The notes beneath the pieces were generated by a model that saw only the letters and a program-made list of their open reading frames with translations, was not told the origin of the DNA and made no database searches. Position numbers and translations under genes: made by a program. DNA of 14,834 bases from Emmonsiellopsis sp. PD_33 (Eukaryota > Ascomycota > Eurotiomycetes > Onygenales > Ajellomycetaceae): contig JANTQF010000543.1 of NCBI GenBank assembly GCA_032988165.1, positions 1-14,834 on the forward strand, given 5' to 3'. This document shows positions 8,901-14,834 of the stretch, one piece after another (the stretch's first letter is position 1; each line of letters starts with the position of its first letter).

Positions 8901-9722
8901 CGCCAGGTCCTCAGTAAAAGACAGCGATTCTCGGGCCGGTTTGTCTAGGGTGAAATATGGAGAATTGTAATTTGGTACAAGGCCACGCGAGAATTCCGGG
9001 GCATTAGGATTCGGTTCGTCGCACGCATTTTCTAACGAATCCAAGTCACAGTTGACTTTTGCATTCTGGAAGTCCTTCCAATCCTGGAAAGTCAAATATC
9101 CTTTTGCGACCAGATTCTCGTATCTAAAGCTATTGAATACTTCAAAATCATTTAACAGCCCTTCGACCAATAAGGTCATCTCCTCTAGAAGGCAGTCCGC
9201 ATTCGTATCCTTCCTTCTTGAATCGTGTTCGTTATAGAGCTCCTCCAGACGAGCGTTGAGTAAGTGATAGTGCTTCAAGAGGACGAGCCCGTCGAAAGAT
9301 CCAGCGGAGTCGTAAAGTGGTTCTAGGGATACAGCTTCAAGGAGTCGAATTATCTCGTCGCGTAAGATGCCTGAATAGATACGGAGTTCCATCGTTGTTT
9401 TCGACTTGATCGCACTGAATGTGAAAAACGCCTGCTCTGGTTGGTTGCCATAAAACCAACAGGCACAGGAAGGAGTGCAAGGCCGATGCGCGTCAGGGTC
9501 TATGTAGTGGCCAGATCCAAATGAATCCCCTACGAATAGTTGCCCACTATAGAAAAACACTATAAGCATAACGTCCATTTGTTTAAAAGACTGATCTTAC
9601 TTGTCCATAGGCTCGATAAGTCGAAACATTCGGCCGATGTGATATGAACCATCCGGCGCCATATTCCGGTAATATGGGCATCTAGGGTCATATTGGGGGA
9701 TGAAAGCCCGATTTGCCGACAT
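5985..9722 (-). CDS. ankyrin-repeat / hydrophobic-segment / C2H2 zinc-finger protein, five exons
   Basis: I assembled five exons: 9722-9601, 9546-7064, 6991-6741, 6684-6386 and 6306-5985. All four junctions have GT/AG ends and keep frame, giving 1158 residues. Ankyrin-like units are seen at about 293-357, and clearer ones at 470-572 (ALIAAVRNGHLRIVKLLIQYGADVN is the best). A helical region follows at about 575-800. A hydrophobic stretch of 20 residues lies at 849-868 (VLALLMAGAIFTVMISFLII). A second helical region precedes a Pro/Ser/Gly-rich linker with SAP repeats. Two C2H2 fingers end the protein: C1102/C1105/H1118/H1123 and C1130/C1135/H1148/H1153. The start ATG at 9722 has the context CGCCATGT, and no earlier in-frame ATG is seen. 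The zinc fingers suggest nucleic-acid binding, and the ankyrins suggest protein partners. I do not recognise a named gene. If the hydrophobic segment spans a membrane, this would be a tethered factor; it could instead be a buried helix. Confidence 0.82.
6199..6236 (-). repeat. 9-bp coding minisatellite (Ser-Ala-Pro repeats)
   Basis: About four copies of a GGGGCGGAA unit on the plus strand read on the minus strand as Ser-Ala-Pro triplets in the linker before the zinc fingers. Unit length is a multiple of three, so copy-number change would keep frame and alter linker length. Confidence 0.85.
6307..6385 (-). other. intron 4 of the ankyrin/C2H2 gene (79 nt)
   Basis: The donor is GTAAGA (6385 downward), the branch-like motif is ACTAATAAC and the acceptor is AACAG (ending 6307). 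Splicing joins a phase-2 codon, AG+C (Ser), and adds nine residues before the Met that would otherwise appear to start the zinc-finger exon. The fingers are therefore the C-terminus of the large protein and not a separate gene. Confidence 0.85.
6685..6740 (-). other. intron 3 of the ankyrin/C2H2 gene (56 nt)
   Basis: The junction CTGCAG/GTATGT marks the donor, AACTAAT is the branch-like motif, and CTCTCAG ends the intron at 6685. The junction is phase 0 and opens the frame LSVKNEILLACTAW, which continues into the next exon without a stop. Confidence 0.87.
6992..7063 (-). other. intron 2 of the ankyrin/C2H2 gene (72 nt)
   Basis: The donor is GTATGG directly after the hydrophobic segment, the branch-like motif is TACTAAT and the acceptor is ATGCAG. 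The split codon G+GT (Gly) restores frame into LQNFYRPASEYL. Without splicing, the frame stops at 7020. The donor is slightly weaker than the others. Confidence 0.78.
9547..9600 (-). other. intron 1 of the ankyrin/C2H2 gene (54 nt)
   Basis: The donor is GTAAGA at 9600 and the acceptor is TTCTATAG ending at 9547. The junction is phase 2 (AA+T, Asn). It joins the short first exon, ending IEPMD, to GQLFVGDSF. Without it the large frame would start from an ATG inside the intron, giving an implausible hydrophobic N-terminus. Confidence 0.78.
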
Positions 9723-9756
9723 GGCGACAAGACAGGATTCCAAATCAGAGTTAGAC

Positions 9757-9777
9757 TCAAGATAATATGGAAACCAT
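9757..9777 (-). promoter_or_regulatory. short upstream ORF before the ankyrin/C2H2 start
   Basis: A six-codon ORF, MVSILS followed by TGA, ends 34 nt before the main ATG at 9722. If transcription starts in the CT-rich stretch near 9795-9825, this uORF is in the mRNA and could lower or condition translation of the main protein. Confidence 0.45.
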
Positions 9778-9844
9778 AGCAGGTCGAACAATGTTTGAAG
9801 TAGAGAAAGAAAGTGGGATTAGAAAACCAGAGCGGTCTCCATCG

Positions 9845-9853
9845 GTATATAAA
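9845..9853. promoter_or_regulatory. TATA-like element
   Basis: TATATAAAA occurs on the plus strand, and its reverse TTTTATATA can also serve the minus strand. It lies about 125 bp upstream of the ankyrin/C2H2 ATG and just upstream of a CT-rich stretch on the minus strand, so it most likely belongs to that promoter. Confidence 0.4.
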
Positions 9854-9857
9854 AGTA

Positions 9858-10444
9858 GGGGAGGGACTATTCCGAAATTCCTATGCGTAAGGCATCCAAT
9901 CAAGACACACGCTTGAACAATTAGGAATTCGCACTGCATTGGATTAGCGTCCTCCATCTGAACTGCCAAGTTCTTCCCTGTGGCGCAAGAAGCATATTAT
10001 GCGGCAGTGCGTTGTGCCAATCAGGCGGGGTCAGAAATTGGCTTTTCAATATTCGGAATCGTAGCAAATTCTTTGATCGCATCCATCATCTTATTGTCCC
10101 CCCGATTCCTAAACTATAATCATGAAGTTTGGTTAGGTTGCAGAATGTTTTGTTTTAATATCCTCTTCTCCTCGCAATGGGTAGTTATAGAAATATAAGA
10201 ACCAACTATGGTCCCATATGCGACGGAAGATTTCTTCTCTTTCTAAACCGCCCGAAACGTCGAGAGCACACAGATTAAGACGCATTTAGTGTATCCAGCC
10301 AGAACAGGGTAGCGCCCATCTCGCACTTGAGGTATGAAACACACATTTGGGCTACGTACCAGAACGAAGCTAAAGTTTCCTAGGCGGTCTTCTTCACCAC
10401 ACGAAGAGGACGATAACTGTTCCTCTCAGCAATTTTCCAGCACC
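9858..10444. other. intergenic region with no supported gene
   Basis: This lies between the minus-strand zinc-finger promoter and a possible small plus-strand gene. A plus frame at 9980-10198 begins with GTG, is hydrophobic and has no family signature. Nothing else recognisable was seen. Confidence 0.5.
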
Positions 10445-10783
10445 ATGTCTGACCGCAAACAATGCATTGAGGAGGATATCACCGGAGTTGGCTCCTGGGC
10501 GACCGAAACCTGGGCCAGTGCCAGACTCGATCCGCCTCGGTCGCAATGGGACACAAAACCGTCGCTTAAAAACGAGGCGGACGAAGAGGCGCCCCTGAAG
10601 TATTCCGAAAAAAGCGATACTCATCACTCAAAAGATCCAGGAACCGAAGGCAGAGAGGACCTAGCCAAATTGGCATTGGATCGCTTTCTTGATGAACCAG
10701 ATTCCGACTCGGGGTGCGTGGTGATGTTTCTTGGTAAATACGTTGGGCCGGACAATTCGGAAAACAGCATGGATCGAAGTTGA
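10445..10783 (+). CDS. hypothetical small acidic hydrophilic protein
   Basis: This is a 112-residue frame from an ATG in good context (CAGCACCATGTC) to TGA 10781-10783. The same frame is open back to an ATG at 10334, so a 149-residue form is possible. A GTATGA...CCTAG pair at about 10331-10382 could be an intron that removes that upstream start. The protein is hydrophilic, rich in Asp, Glu, Ser and Lys, with no signal peptide, membrane segment or motif I recognise. Codon use looks compatible with a coding region. It is divergent from the zinc-finger gene. It may be a real lineage-specific gene, a decayed gene or a chance frame. Confidence 0.35.
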   Translation: MSDRKQCIEEDITGVGSWATETWASARLDPPRSQWDTKPSLKNEADEEAPLKYSEKSDTHHSKDPGTEGREDLAKLALDRFLDEPDSDSGCVVMFLGKYVGPDNSENSMDRS

Positions 10784-11474
10784 TAAATAATGAGGTGGCA
10801 AAAGTGATTGGGTTTCGTTGCTTGTTTCATCAATGGCATTGCATAGGCTGGTGCCTTTCGCGGGGCAGGGGTTGGGTCCTCTCATTGGCGTGTTGGTCCT
10901 CTCAAGCCAGCACATCCACAGAAATCAAAATGCAAACAAATGAATAATTTTCATTGCGACAACCATCTTTTCCGTGTGATCAAGGTGTTGTCTCTGGTCA
11001 ACCAAGGCAGACGGCGGCTGTGTGCTGGCTAGGCTGAACCGCCCATGAACACACCACCAGATGAGCACACTGAGGCAGTGCAATGTTAATAGTAAAATGA
11101 AGCTGGTGTCAAAACCCGGAACTCAAGATCATCAGGTAGGTTGGCAAGCAGCCAGAGACGGAACTGCAACGGAAATTGTAAAAGAGCGACATCACACGCG
11201 TACCAATCGACACAGAGGGAAGAAGAGAGAAAACATTCCTACAGACCCTATGATCCGCAACGCCTTTGAACTCTCACTGTCAGAGTACAAAAGATATGTT
11301 AGAAGAGACAGTGGACGAGACCGATCTCGAGGTTGAGATAGAGTTGAAGGTTGGTCCCGCCTGCCGGATCCACCCGACTCGTTTGGATCACGTGATATCA
11401 AAAGGGGCGTTGTTGCAAACGTCAAAAGAAATCGTCCAGAGTAACAACCATCTATAATTTGATTTATATAAACT
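10784..11474. other. intergenic region with no supported gene
   Basis: This is the 3' side of the phosphorylase gene. It holds a direct repeat of GGTCCTCTCA (10875-10884 and 10895-10904, 20 bp apart) and a 10-bp palindrome, ATCACGTGAT (11387-11396). Open frames at 11061-11336 (+) and 11192-11590 (-) overlap each other and match nothing known. Confidence 0.5.
11387..11396. promoter_or_regulatory. palindromic CACGTG site
   Basis: ATCACGTGAT is a perfect 10-bp palindrome with an E-box core. It lies about 200 bp past the stop of the phosphorylase gene and far from any supported start, so its role is unclear. It may be a chance occurrence. Confidence 0.3.
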
Positions 11475-11480
11475 TTTATT
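11475..11480 (-). terminator. probable polyadenylation signal of the phosphorylase gene
   Basis: AATAAA on the minus strand lies about 117 nt beyond the stop codon at 11597-11599, in an AT-rich stretch. This is a suitable place for 3'-end formation. Confidence 0.45.
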
Positions 11481-11596
11481 CTAAATGTGCACGTTTCATT
11501 CAGTGTGGTAGAGGGGCGCTTCATTTCAGAAAGAAAAACCAGAAGATCCCCACCGTCCAGCATCCCAACGTCTGTCCCATCGTGGAACAACCCAGA

Positions 11597-13969
11597 TTAT
11601 GACCGGGGCACAACGACCGAAAGCTGATATGTCAAGCCCGCTTGGATTCCCGTAATACGCCCTCCCGGTAATACCTTTCCTTCGTGGGTGACCTCCGCCT
11701 CCTTGACGCCATCCACGCCCGCACGCCGGATATCTACTTCAAACGTTGCTCCCCGGAACTGGCGGGTGGCCTTGATACCATCCCACCCCGCCGGCAGCTG
11801 GGGGTTTACCCTCATACCCTCCGCATCACCCTGGAGCCCACACAGGCCTTCAACGAAACAGCGGTAAACCCAGGACACCGTCCCCGTGTTAAACAGCTGG
11901 CTAGACCGTCCCGCCGTACGCGGATAAACGTGCCACGCACCACGGTAGTAGTTCGGGATATACAGTGGCAGTTGACCCCGCTGCTTATAATCCTCCTCGC
12001 TAGGGCCAGGGATCATCTCGCGCAGCAGTTTGTACGCCCTATCAGTCTCGCCAATCGTGTACAGGCTGTAGATATAGAAGATGGAAGCGTGGTTATATAC
12101 CGAGCCGTTCTCCGCTGAGCCGGGGTATTTCTGCGTAACGCGCCCAATATCCTCACGCATTCCGCTGAACGGCGGTGCGAACATGGCGACTCCGTATGGC
12201 GTGTTGAGCTGCTCGTCGATATGTGGAAGCATCTTTGCCCGCTGTTCAGCGCTGGCGGCACCACTGAGAATGGACCATGCCTGTGGGTTGAGCCAGATGC
12301 GGCCTTCGCGGTCCTTTTGTGTACCGAAAATCACATTGTCATCTGTGATGCCACGGGCGAACCATTCGCCGTCCCAGAGATGGGTGTTAGCGGCCGCATT
12401 GACTTCCTGGGCGCTGGAACGGTAGCGAGCGGCTAGGTCCAATTTACCCTCTTGCTCGCAGACCGCCGCCCAGATGTTGAGAGCGTAGCCCGTGGCGACT
12501 GTCAGCCAGCCGGAGACACCCTTGCCCTTCCAACCAACCATGTTCATGGGATCGCACCAGTCTCCCTGGGCGATGTAACTTAGGCCTCGCTCGTCGCGCG
12601 AGGAAATGAGCCAGTCCATGGCTCGACAGAAGCCGTCGAATACGGTGTATGTGATTCCGTGCATATTCTGTACCTGCGCCTGCAGCAATGAATAGTCTCC
12701 AGTCTCGGCTAGATATGCCTCTAGCGTTGTTGGGAGCCATACACAATGGTCTGTATGTGGGATCTGGTTGATATATTTAAGCTCCGCGCCTTCGACAAGC
12801 AGAACACCGTCCGGCATCGCGCCTGTCTTTTCCTGCTGCGAAAGAGCCAGGAGGATGGCTGAGCGGGCTACCTCGGGCTTGATATATACCATGCCCATGT
12901 TGTCCTGCAGGTAATTCCGCGTCTGCGGATCGGTGGTTAGACGGTTTACGTCGCCGTGGTAGTACATTTGTCGGGGCAGCCAGTTATTGACAAAGTTGTC
13001 TAGATCCTTGTCTGGCGTTTCAATGCGCAGACACCCGCTCCCTTTCGAAATGTACAGCTCGTAGTCGGCCGCGGCCTGCGCAAACGCCTCCTTGCTCAGA
13101 TATTTGTTGCGTATGGCTTGGATTTCGGCATCGTCGTACGCGGGGCCGAATAGGAAACGGTAATCGCGTTGCTCGTCCGCTGCTAGGTCAAGCCGATACT
13201 GCACAGCAGCAGTCGGGATTTCATAACGCGCATCGCTGTTTGCCAAACTTTCCGACTCCGTGATTGCAGACGGGGCATGGAGCCCGCCATCCCCCTCAAA
13301 GGCCCGCTGCATAGCCTCCCACGCATCCGGCTTCGTCTCGCACAAGAAATACGTCTTGTCCTTCAAGTATTTATTCTTCGCATAATCCTCCGGTTTCTGA
13401 TACGGCGTGACGGAGCTCGCCACCACCCCTCCCAAATCCCCTCTATACTCCGCCGACTGATTCATCCACGACATATTCCCAATCGGGAAATACGGATACA
13501 CACTCACCCTCCTCTTCCTCCCCGACAAATTCGTAACCTTAACCTCCCACAACTCCACCACATCCTCCGTCGGCAGGCCCAGCCTCATCTCAACACGTAT
13601 TCCCCCTAACCCCTCCACCGTCCACGAAATATCACTCTTGCCCACCGAAAACACAAACCCATCCACCTTCCCGCGCACAGGCTCGTAGGGGGCCGAGAAT
13701 AGTTCCCCGCTCTCCTCGTCCTTGACATACACGAAGCGACCTGGGTGGTGGGCGTAGTAGTTCTGCTCGGGCTGCATGAAGGTTTTGGCTTCGAGGTTGG
13801 GCGCGTGGGCGTATTTTGCTGGCTCGGGTTGCATGAATTGGGCCGTTGCGTAGCCCCGGCAGGTTATCTGGATCATCATCTTTTGGTTCCAGAGGAAGCC
13901 GTCCGCCTTGGGGAGGGCGGTGGGCGAGGTGAGTTCGTAGCGGGCGCCATTGTGGGTTGGGCGGAGCAT
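11597..13969 (-). CDS. GH94 cellobionic acid phosphorylase (NdvB-like)
   Basis: This is an intronless 790-residue protein of family GH94 (formerly GT36). Fungal members of this length cleave 4-O-beta-D-glucosyl-D-gluconate (cellobionic acid) with phosphate to alpha-glucose 1-phosphate and gluconate. Residues up to about 270 form the N-terminal beta-sandwich domain, with the early ELTSPTALPKADGFLWN motif. An (alpha/alpha)6 catalytic domain follows, and a small beta domain ends the protein. The general-acid motif is GDWCDPMN (D470, D473), and the phosphate-site motif is AENGSVYNHAS (E620, H627). R610 and K614 (RVTQK) have the same four-residue spacing as the Arg/Lys pair that I recall binding the gluconate carboxylate in a bacterial cellobionic acid phosphorylase. 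No signal peptide is seen, so the enzyme is cytosolic. It would use acid disaccharides made outside the cell by cellobiose dehydrogenase or lytic monooxygenases. Cellobiose phosphorylase is the main alternative. No other cellulolytic gene lies in the window. Confidence 0.88.
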   Translation of the reverse strand: MLRPTHNGARYELTSPTALPKADGFLWNQKMMIQITCRGYATAQFMQPEPAKYAHAPNLEAKTFMQPEQNYYAHHPGRFVYVKDEESGELFSAPYEPVRGKVDGFVFSVGKSDISWTVEGLGGIRVEMRLGLPTEDVVELWEVKVTNLSGRKRRVSVYPYFPIGNMSWMNQSAEYRGDLGGVVASSVTPYQKPEDYAKNKYLKDKTYFLCETKPDAWEAMQRAFEGDGGLHAPSAITESESLANSDARYEIPTAAVQYRLDLAADEQRDYRFLFGPAYDDAEIQAIRNKYLSKEAFAQAAADYELYISKGSGCLRIETPDKDLDNFVNNWLPRQMYYHGDVNRLTTDPQTRNYLQDNMGMVYIKPEVARSAILLALSQQEKTGAMPDGVLLVEGAELKYINQIPHTDHCVWLPTTLEAYLAETGDYSLLQAQVQNMHGITYTVFDGFCRAMDWLISSRDERGLSYIAQGDWCDPMNMVGWKGKGVSGWLTVATGYALNIWAAVCEQEGKLDLAARYRSSAQEVNAAANTHLWDGEWFARGITDDNVIFGTQKDREGRIWLNPQAWSILSGAASAEQRAKMLPHIDEQLNTPYGVAMFAPPFSGMREDIGRVTQKYPGSAENGSVYNHASIFYIYSLYTIGETDRAYKLLREMIPGPSEEDYKQRGQLPLYIPNYYRGAWHVYPRTAGRSSQLFNTGTVSWVYRCFVEGLCGLQGDAEGMRVNPQLPAGWDGIKATRQFRGATFEVDIRRAGVDGVKEAEVTHEGKVLPGGRITGIQAGLTYQLSVVVPRS

Positions 13970-13997
13970 GGTTGTGGGAAATATTTTGGGGTGGTAG

Positions 13998-14004
13998 TTT
14001 TATA
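13998..14004 (-). promoter_or_regulatory. TATA-like box close to the phosphorylase ATG
   Basis: TATAAAA on the minus strand lies only 29-35 nt before the ATG at 13969. Start-site spacing of about 30 nt would leave almost no leader, so it is either unused or the leader is extremely short. Confidence 0.35.
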
Positions 14005-14070
14005 CTTGAGGTAGGTATGTCGTAGTTGTAGAGATATTGATATACAGCTCAGAGTCGTGCGGGGTTAATC

Positions 14071-14076
14071 AATTGG
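14071..14076 (-). promoter_or_regulatory. CCAAT box
   Basis: CCCAATTG on the minus strand lies about 100 bp upstream of the phosphorylase start. That is a usual distance for the fungal CCAAT-binding (Hap/AnCF) complex. The evidence is the motif only. Confidence 0.35.
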
Positions 14077-14159
14077 GAGGGAGGTTTCAACTGACCGGCC
14101 ACTGGGCACAGTTCTGATGTTGAAAAAAAGGAGAATGAAAGGGTTGAAAGGATTGCTTG

Positions 14160-14228
14160 AATAAAATCAAGAGGGGCATTATGAAGGTCTCTTTCATTCA
14201 AAACTTCAGCTATGCCCCTCTTTTTATT
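14160..14228. repeat. long imperfect inverted repeat (hairpin) in the phosphorylase promoter
   Basis: The left arm is 14160-14186 and the right arm 14204-14228, around a 17-nt loop. The core is a perfect 10-bp pairing, AGAGGGGCAT with ATGCCCCTCT. Seven outer pairs follow after a 3-nt bulge, and five inner pairs (TGAAG/CTTCA) follow after a small internal loop. There are about 22 pairs in all. It could be a small palindromic element, a transcript hairpin or a dimeric protein site. No terminal target duplication was recognised. Confidence 0.75.
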
Positions 14229-14251
14229 ATTTCTGAACGGGTATTCCAGAT

Positions 14252-14257
14252 GGCTAA
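14252..14257 (+). promoter_or_regulatory. XlnR/Xyr1-type GGCTAA site
   Basis: GGCTAAA is the classic binding motif of the (hemi)cellulase activator XlnR/Xyr1. It lies about 285 bp upstream of the phosphorylase start. It is a short motif that occurs by chance, but it suits a gene for cellulose-derived sugar acids. Confidence 0.35.
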
Positions 14258-14343
14258 ATGTGGCCAGTCGAGTTAACTAGTTACATCAGAAAGTTTGCGA
14301 TGCGGCCCGTTGAGCCGGTTAAATGGCCCATAGTACGTCAGGC

Positions 14344-14377
14344 GTGGGGCAGATGGAGTGTCAGAGTCCAACTGGGG
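14344..14377 (+). promoter_or_regulatory. two CreA-type SYGGRG sites
   Basis: GTGGGG (14344-14349) and CTGGGG (14372-14377) match the carbon-repressor CreA consensus. They lie within 34 bp of each other and about 375-410 bp upstream of the phosphorylase ATG. Paired sites are usual where CreA acts in vivo. Repression by glucose is inferred. Confidence 0.3.
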
Positions 14378-14719
14378 ACGGATGGCGGTGGGAGAAGACG
14401 GGTAAGATCGCCTGGAGAAAGATGACGGTGGAGTACATCGAGAGAGATATATACCCCCCTATTATCCTGAAATTTTCGGCCCCGTCTGGTGGCGCACAGT
14501 ACCTATTCTTCGAACAAAGTCAATTGGTTAGGCGGTGGAAGATAGCAACGATGTAGCCACATATTTTGAACTGAACCGCCAGGGCCAGGCCGTAACTCGT
14601 TAAATACCCAGAATAACATGAAAATAAAAGAAGTCATATCAAACACAATACTCAACCCCCAAAACCCAACATAGAGAACGAAAGGACCATACATAAATAT
14701 CCCAAGGTTATTCCTTCAA

Positions 14720-14834
14720 AACCCAGCAGCCCACCGACACACCCCTCCAATCTCCCAACACCCTCAACCCCCCCACCCCCCCACCCTCCCCCCCACACCA
14801 CCACACCCCACCACCAACCCCCCCCTCACCCCCC
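14720..14834 (+). repeat. C/A-only low-complexity tract at the window end
   Basis: The sequence becomes almost purely C and A with a few T, dominated by CCCCCCA and CCACCA units. G is absent from about 14738 onward. The complementary strand is G-rich with many runs of four to eight G. It is not the usual fungal telomere repeat (TTAGGG). Confidence 0.75.

Noticed and set aside
9980..10198. 72-codon plus-strand frame downstream of the TATA-like box
   Set aside because: It starts with GTG, not ATG, and has no family signature. The TATA-like box also fits the minus-strand gene.
11061..11590. Overlapping frames of 91 codons (+) and 132 codons (-)
   Set aside because: They overlap in opposite directions, have no known domain, and the second lies over the 3' end and polyadenylation signal of the phosphorylase gene.
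11684..12436. Plus-strand frames opposite the phosphorylase gene
   Set aside because: The minus strand carries the conserved GH94 catalytic motifs over this range, so these are shadows.
14303..14317. CGG-N9-CCG as a zinc-cluster factor site
   Set aside because: The inverted triplets are there, but N9 spacing matches no fungal factor I can name with confidence, and such pairs are frequent by chance.
14323..14556. 77-codon plus-strand frame in the phosphorylase promoter
   Set aside because: It has no family similarity or context, and it lies over likely regulatory sites of the minus-strand gene.

Overview
The window is nuclear DNA of a filamentous ascomycete. The genes are protein-coding with short introns of 54-79 nt (GTAAGA/GTATGT donors, CTAAT-type branch sites), with long pyrimidine-rich leaders and T-rich 3' regions. 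The gene families (fungal Stb3, ankyrin/C2H2 proteins, a fungal-type cellobionic acid phosphorylase) fit a plant-biomass-degrading mould, most likely in or near the Eurotiomycetes. The species cannot be fixed from this sequence.

Layout: (1) 1-845, plus strand: an intron tail and the last exon of a tRNA 2'-phosphotransferase (Tpt1), whose front part lies outside the window. (2) 846-2987: a long intergenic region and the promoter/leader of the next gene, with several short tandem repeats, a cluster of GTACC motifs and a leader with no ATG. (3) 2988-4229, plus: a complete single-exon Stb3-family (Sin3-binding) regulator. (4) 4230-5984: a 1.75 kb convergent intergenic region, T-rich on the plus strand. 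(5) 9722-5985, minus: a five-exon gene that I assembled from separate open frames. Its 1158-residue product has ankyrin repeats, one strongly hydrophobic segment and two C-terminal C2H2 zinc fingers. (6) 9723-11596: sparse sequence with one possible small gene at 10445-10783. (7) 13969-11597, minus: an intronless 790-residue GH94 phosphorylase, best matched to cellobionic acid phosphorylase. (8) 13970-14834: its promoter, with a TATA-like box, an XlnR-type GGCTAA, CreA-type sites and a long imperfect hairpin, ending in an almost pure C/A low-complexity tract.

The genes do not form an obvious cluster. Tpt1 (tRNA splicing) and Stb3 (growth and ribosome-biogenesis transcription) are housekeeping or regulatory. 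The phosphorylase is a cytosolic catabolic enzyme that would use cellobionic acid made outside the cell by oxidative cellulose breakdown. The least explained item is the ankyrin / hydrophobic segment / zinc-finger protein, which could be a membrane-tethered transcription factor. I saw no tRNA, rRNA, CRISPR or recognisable transposon gene.
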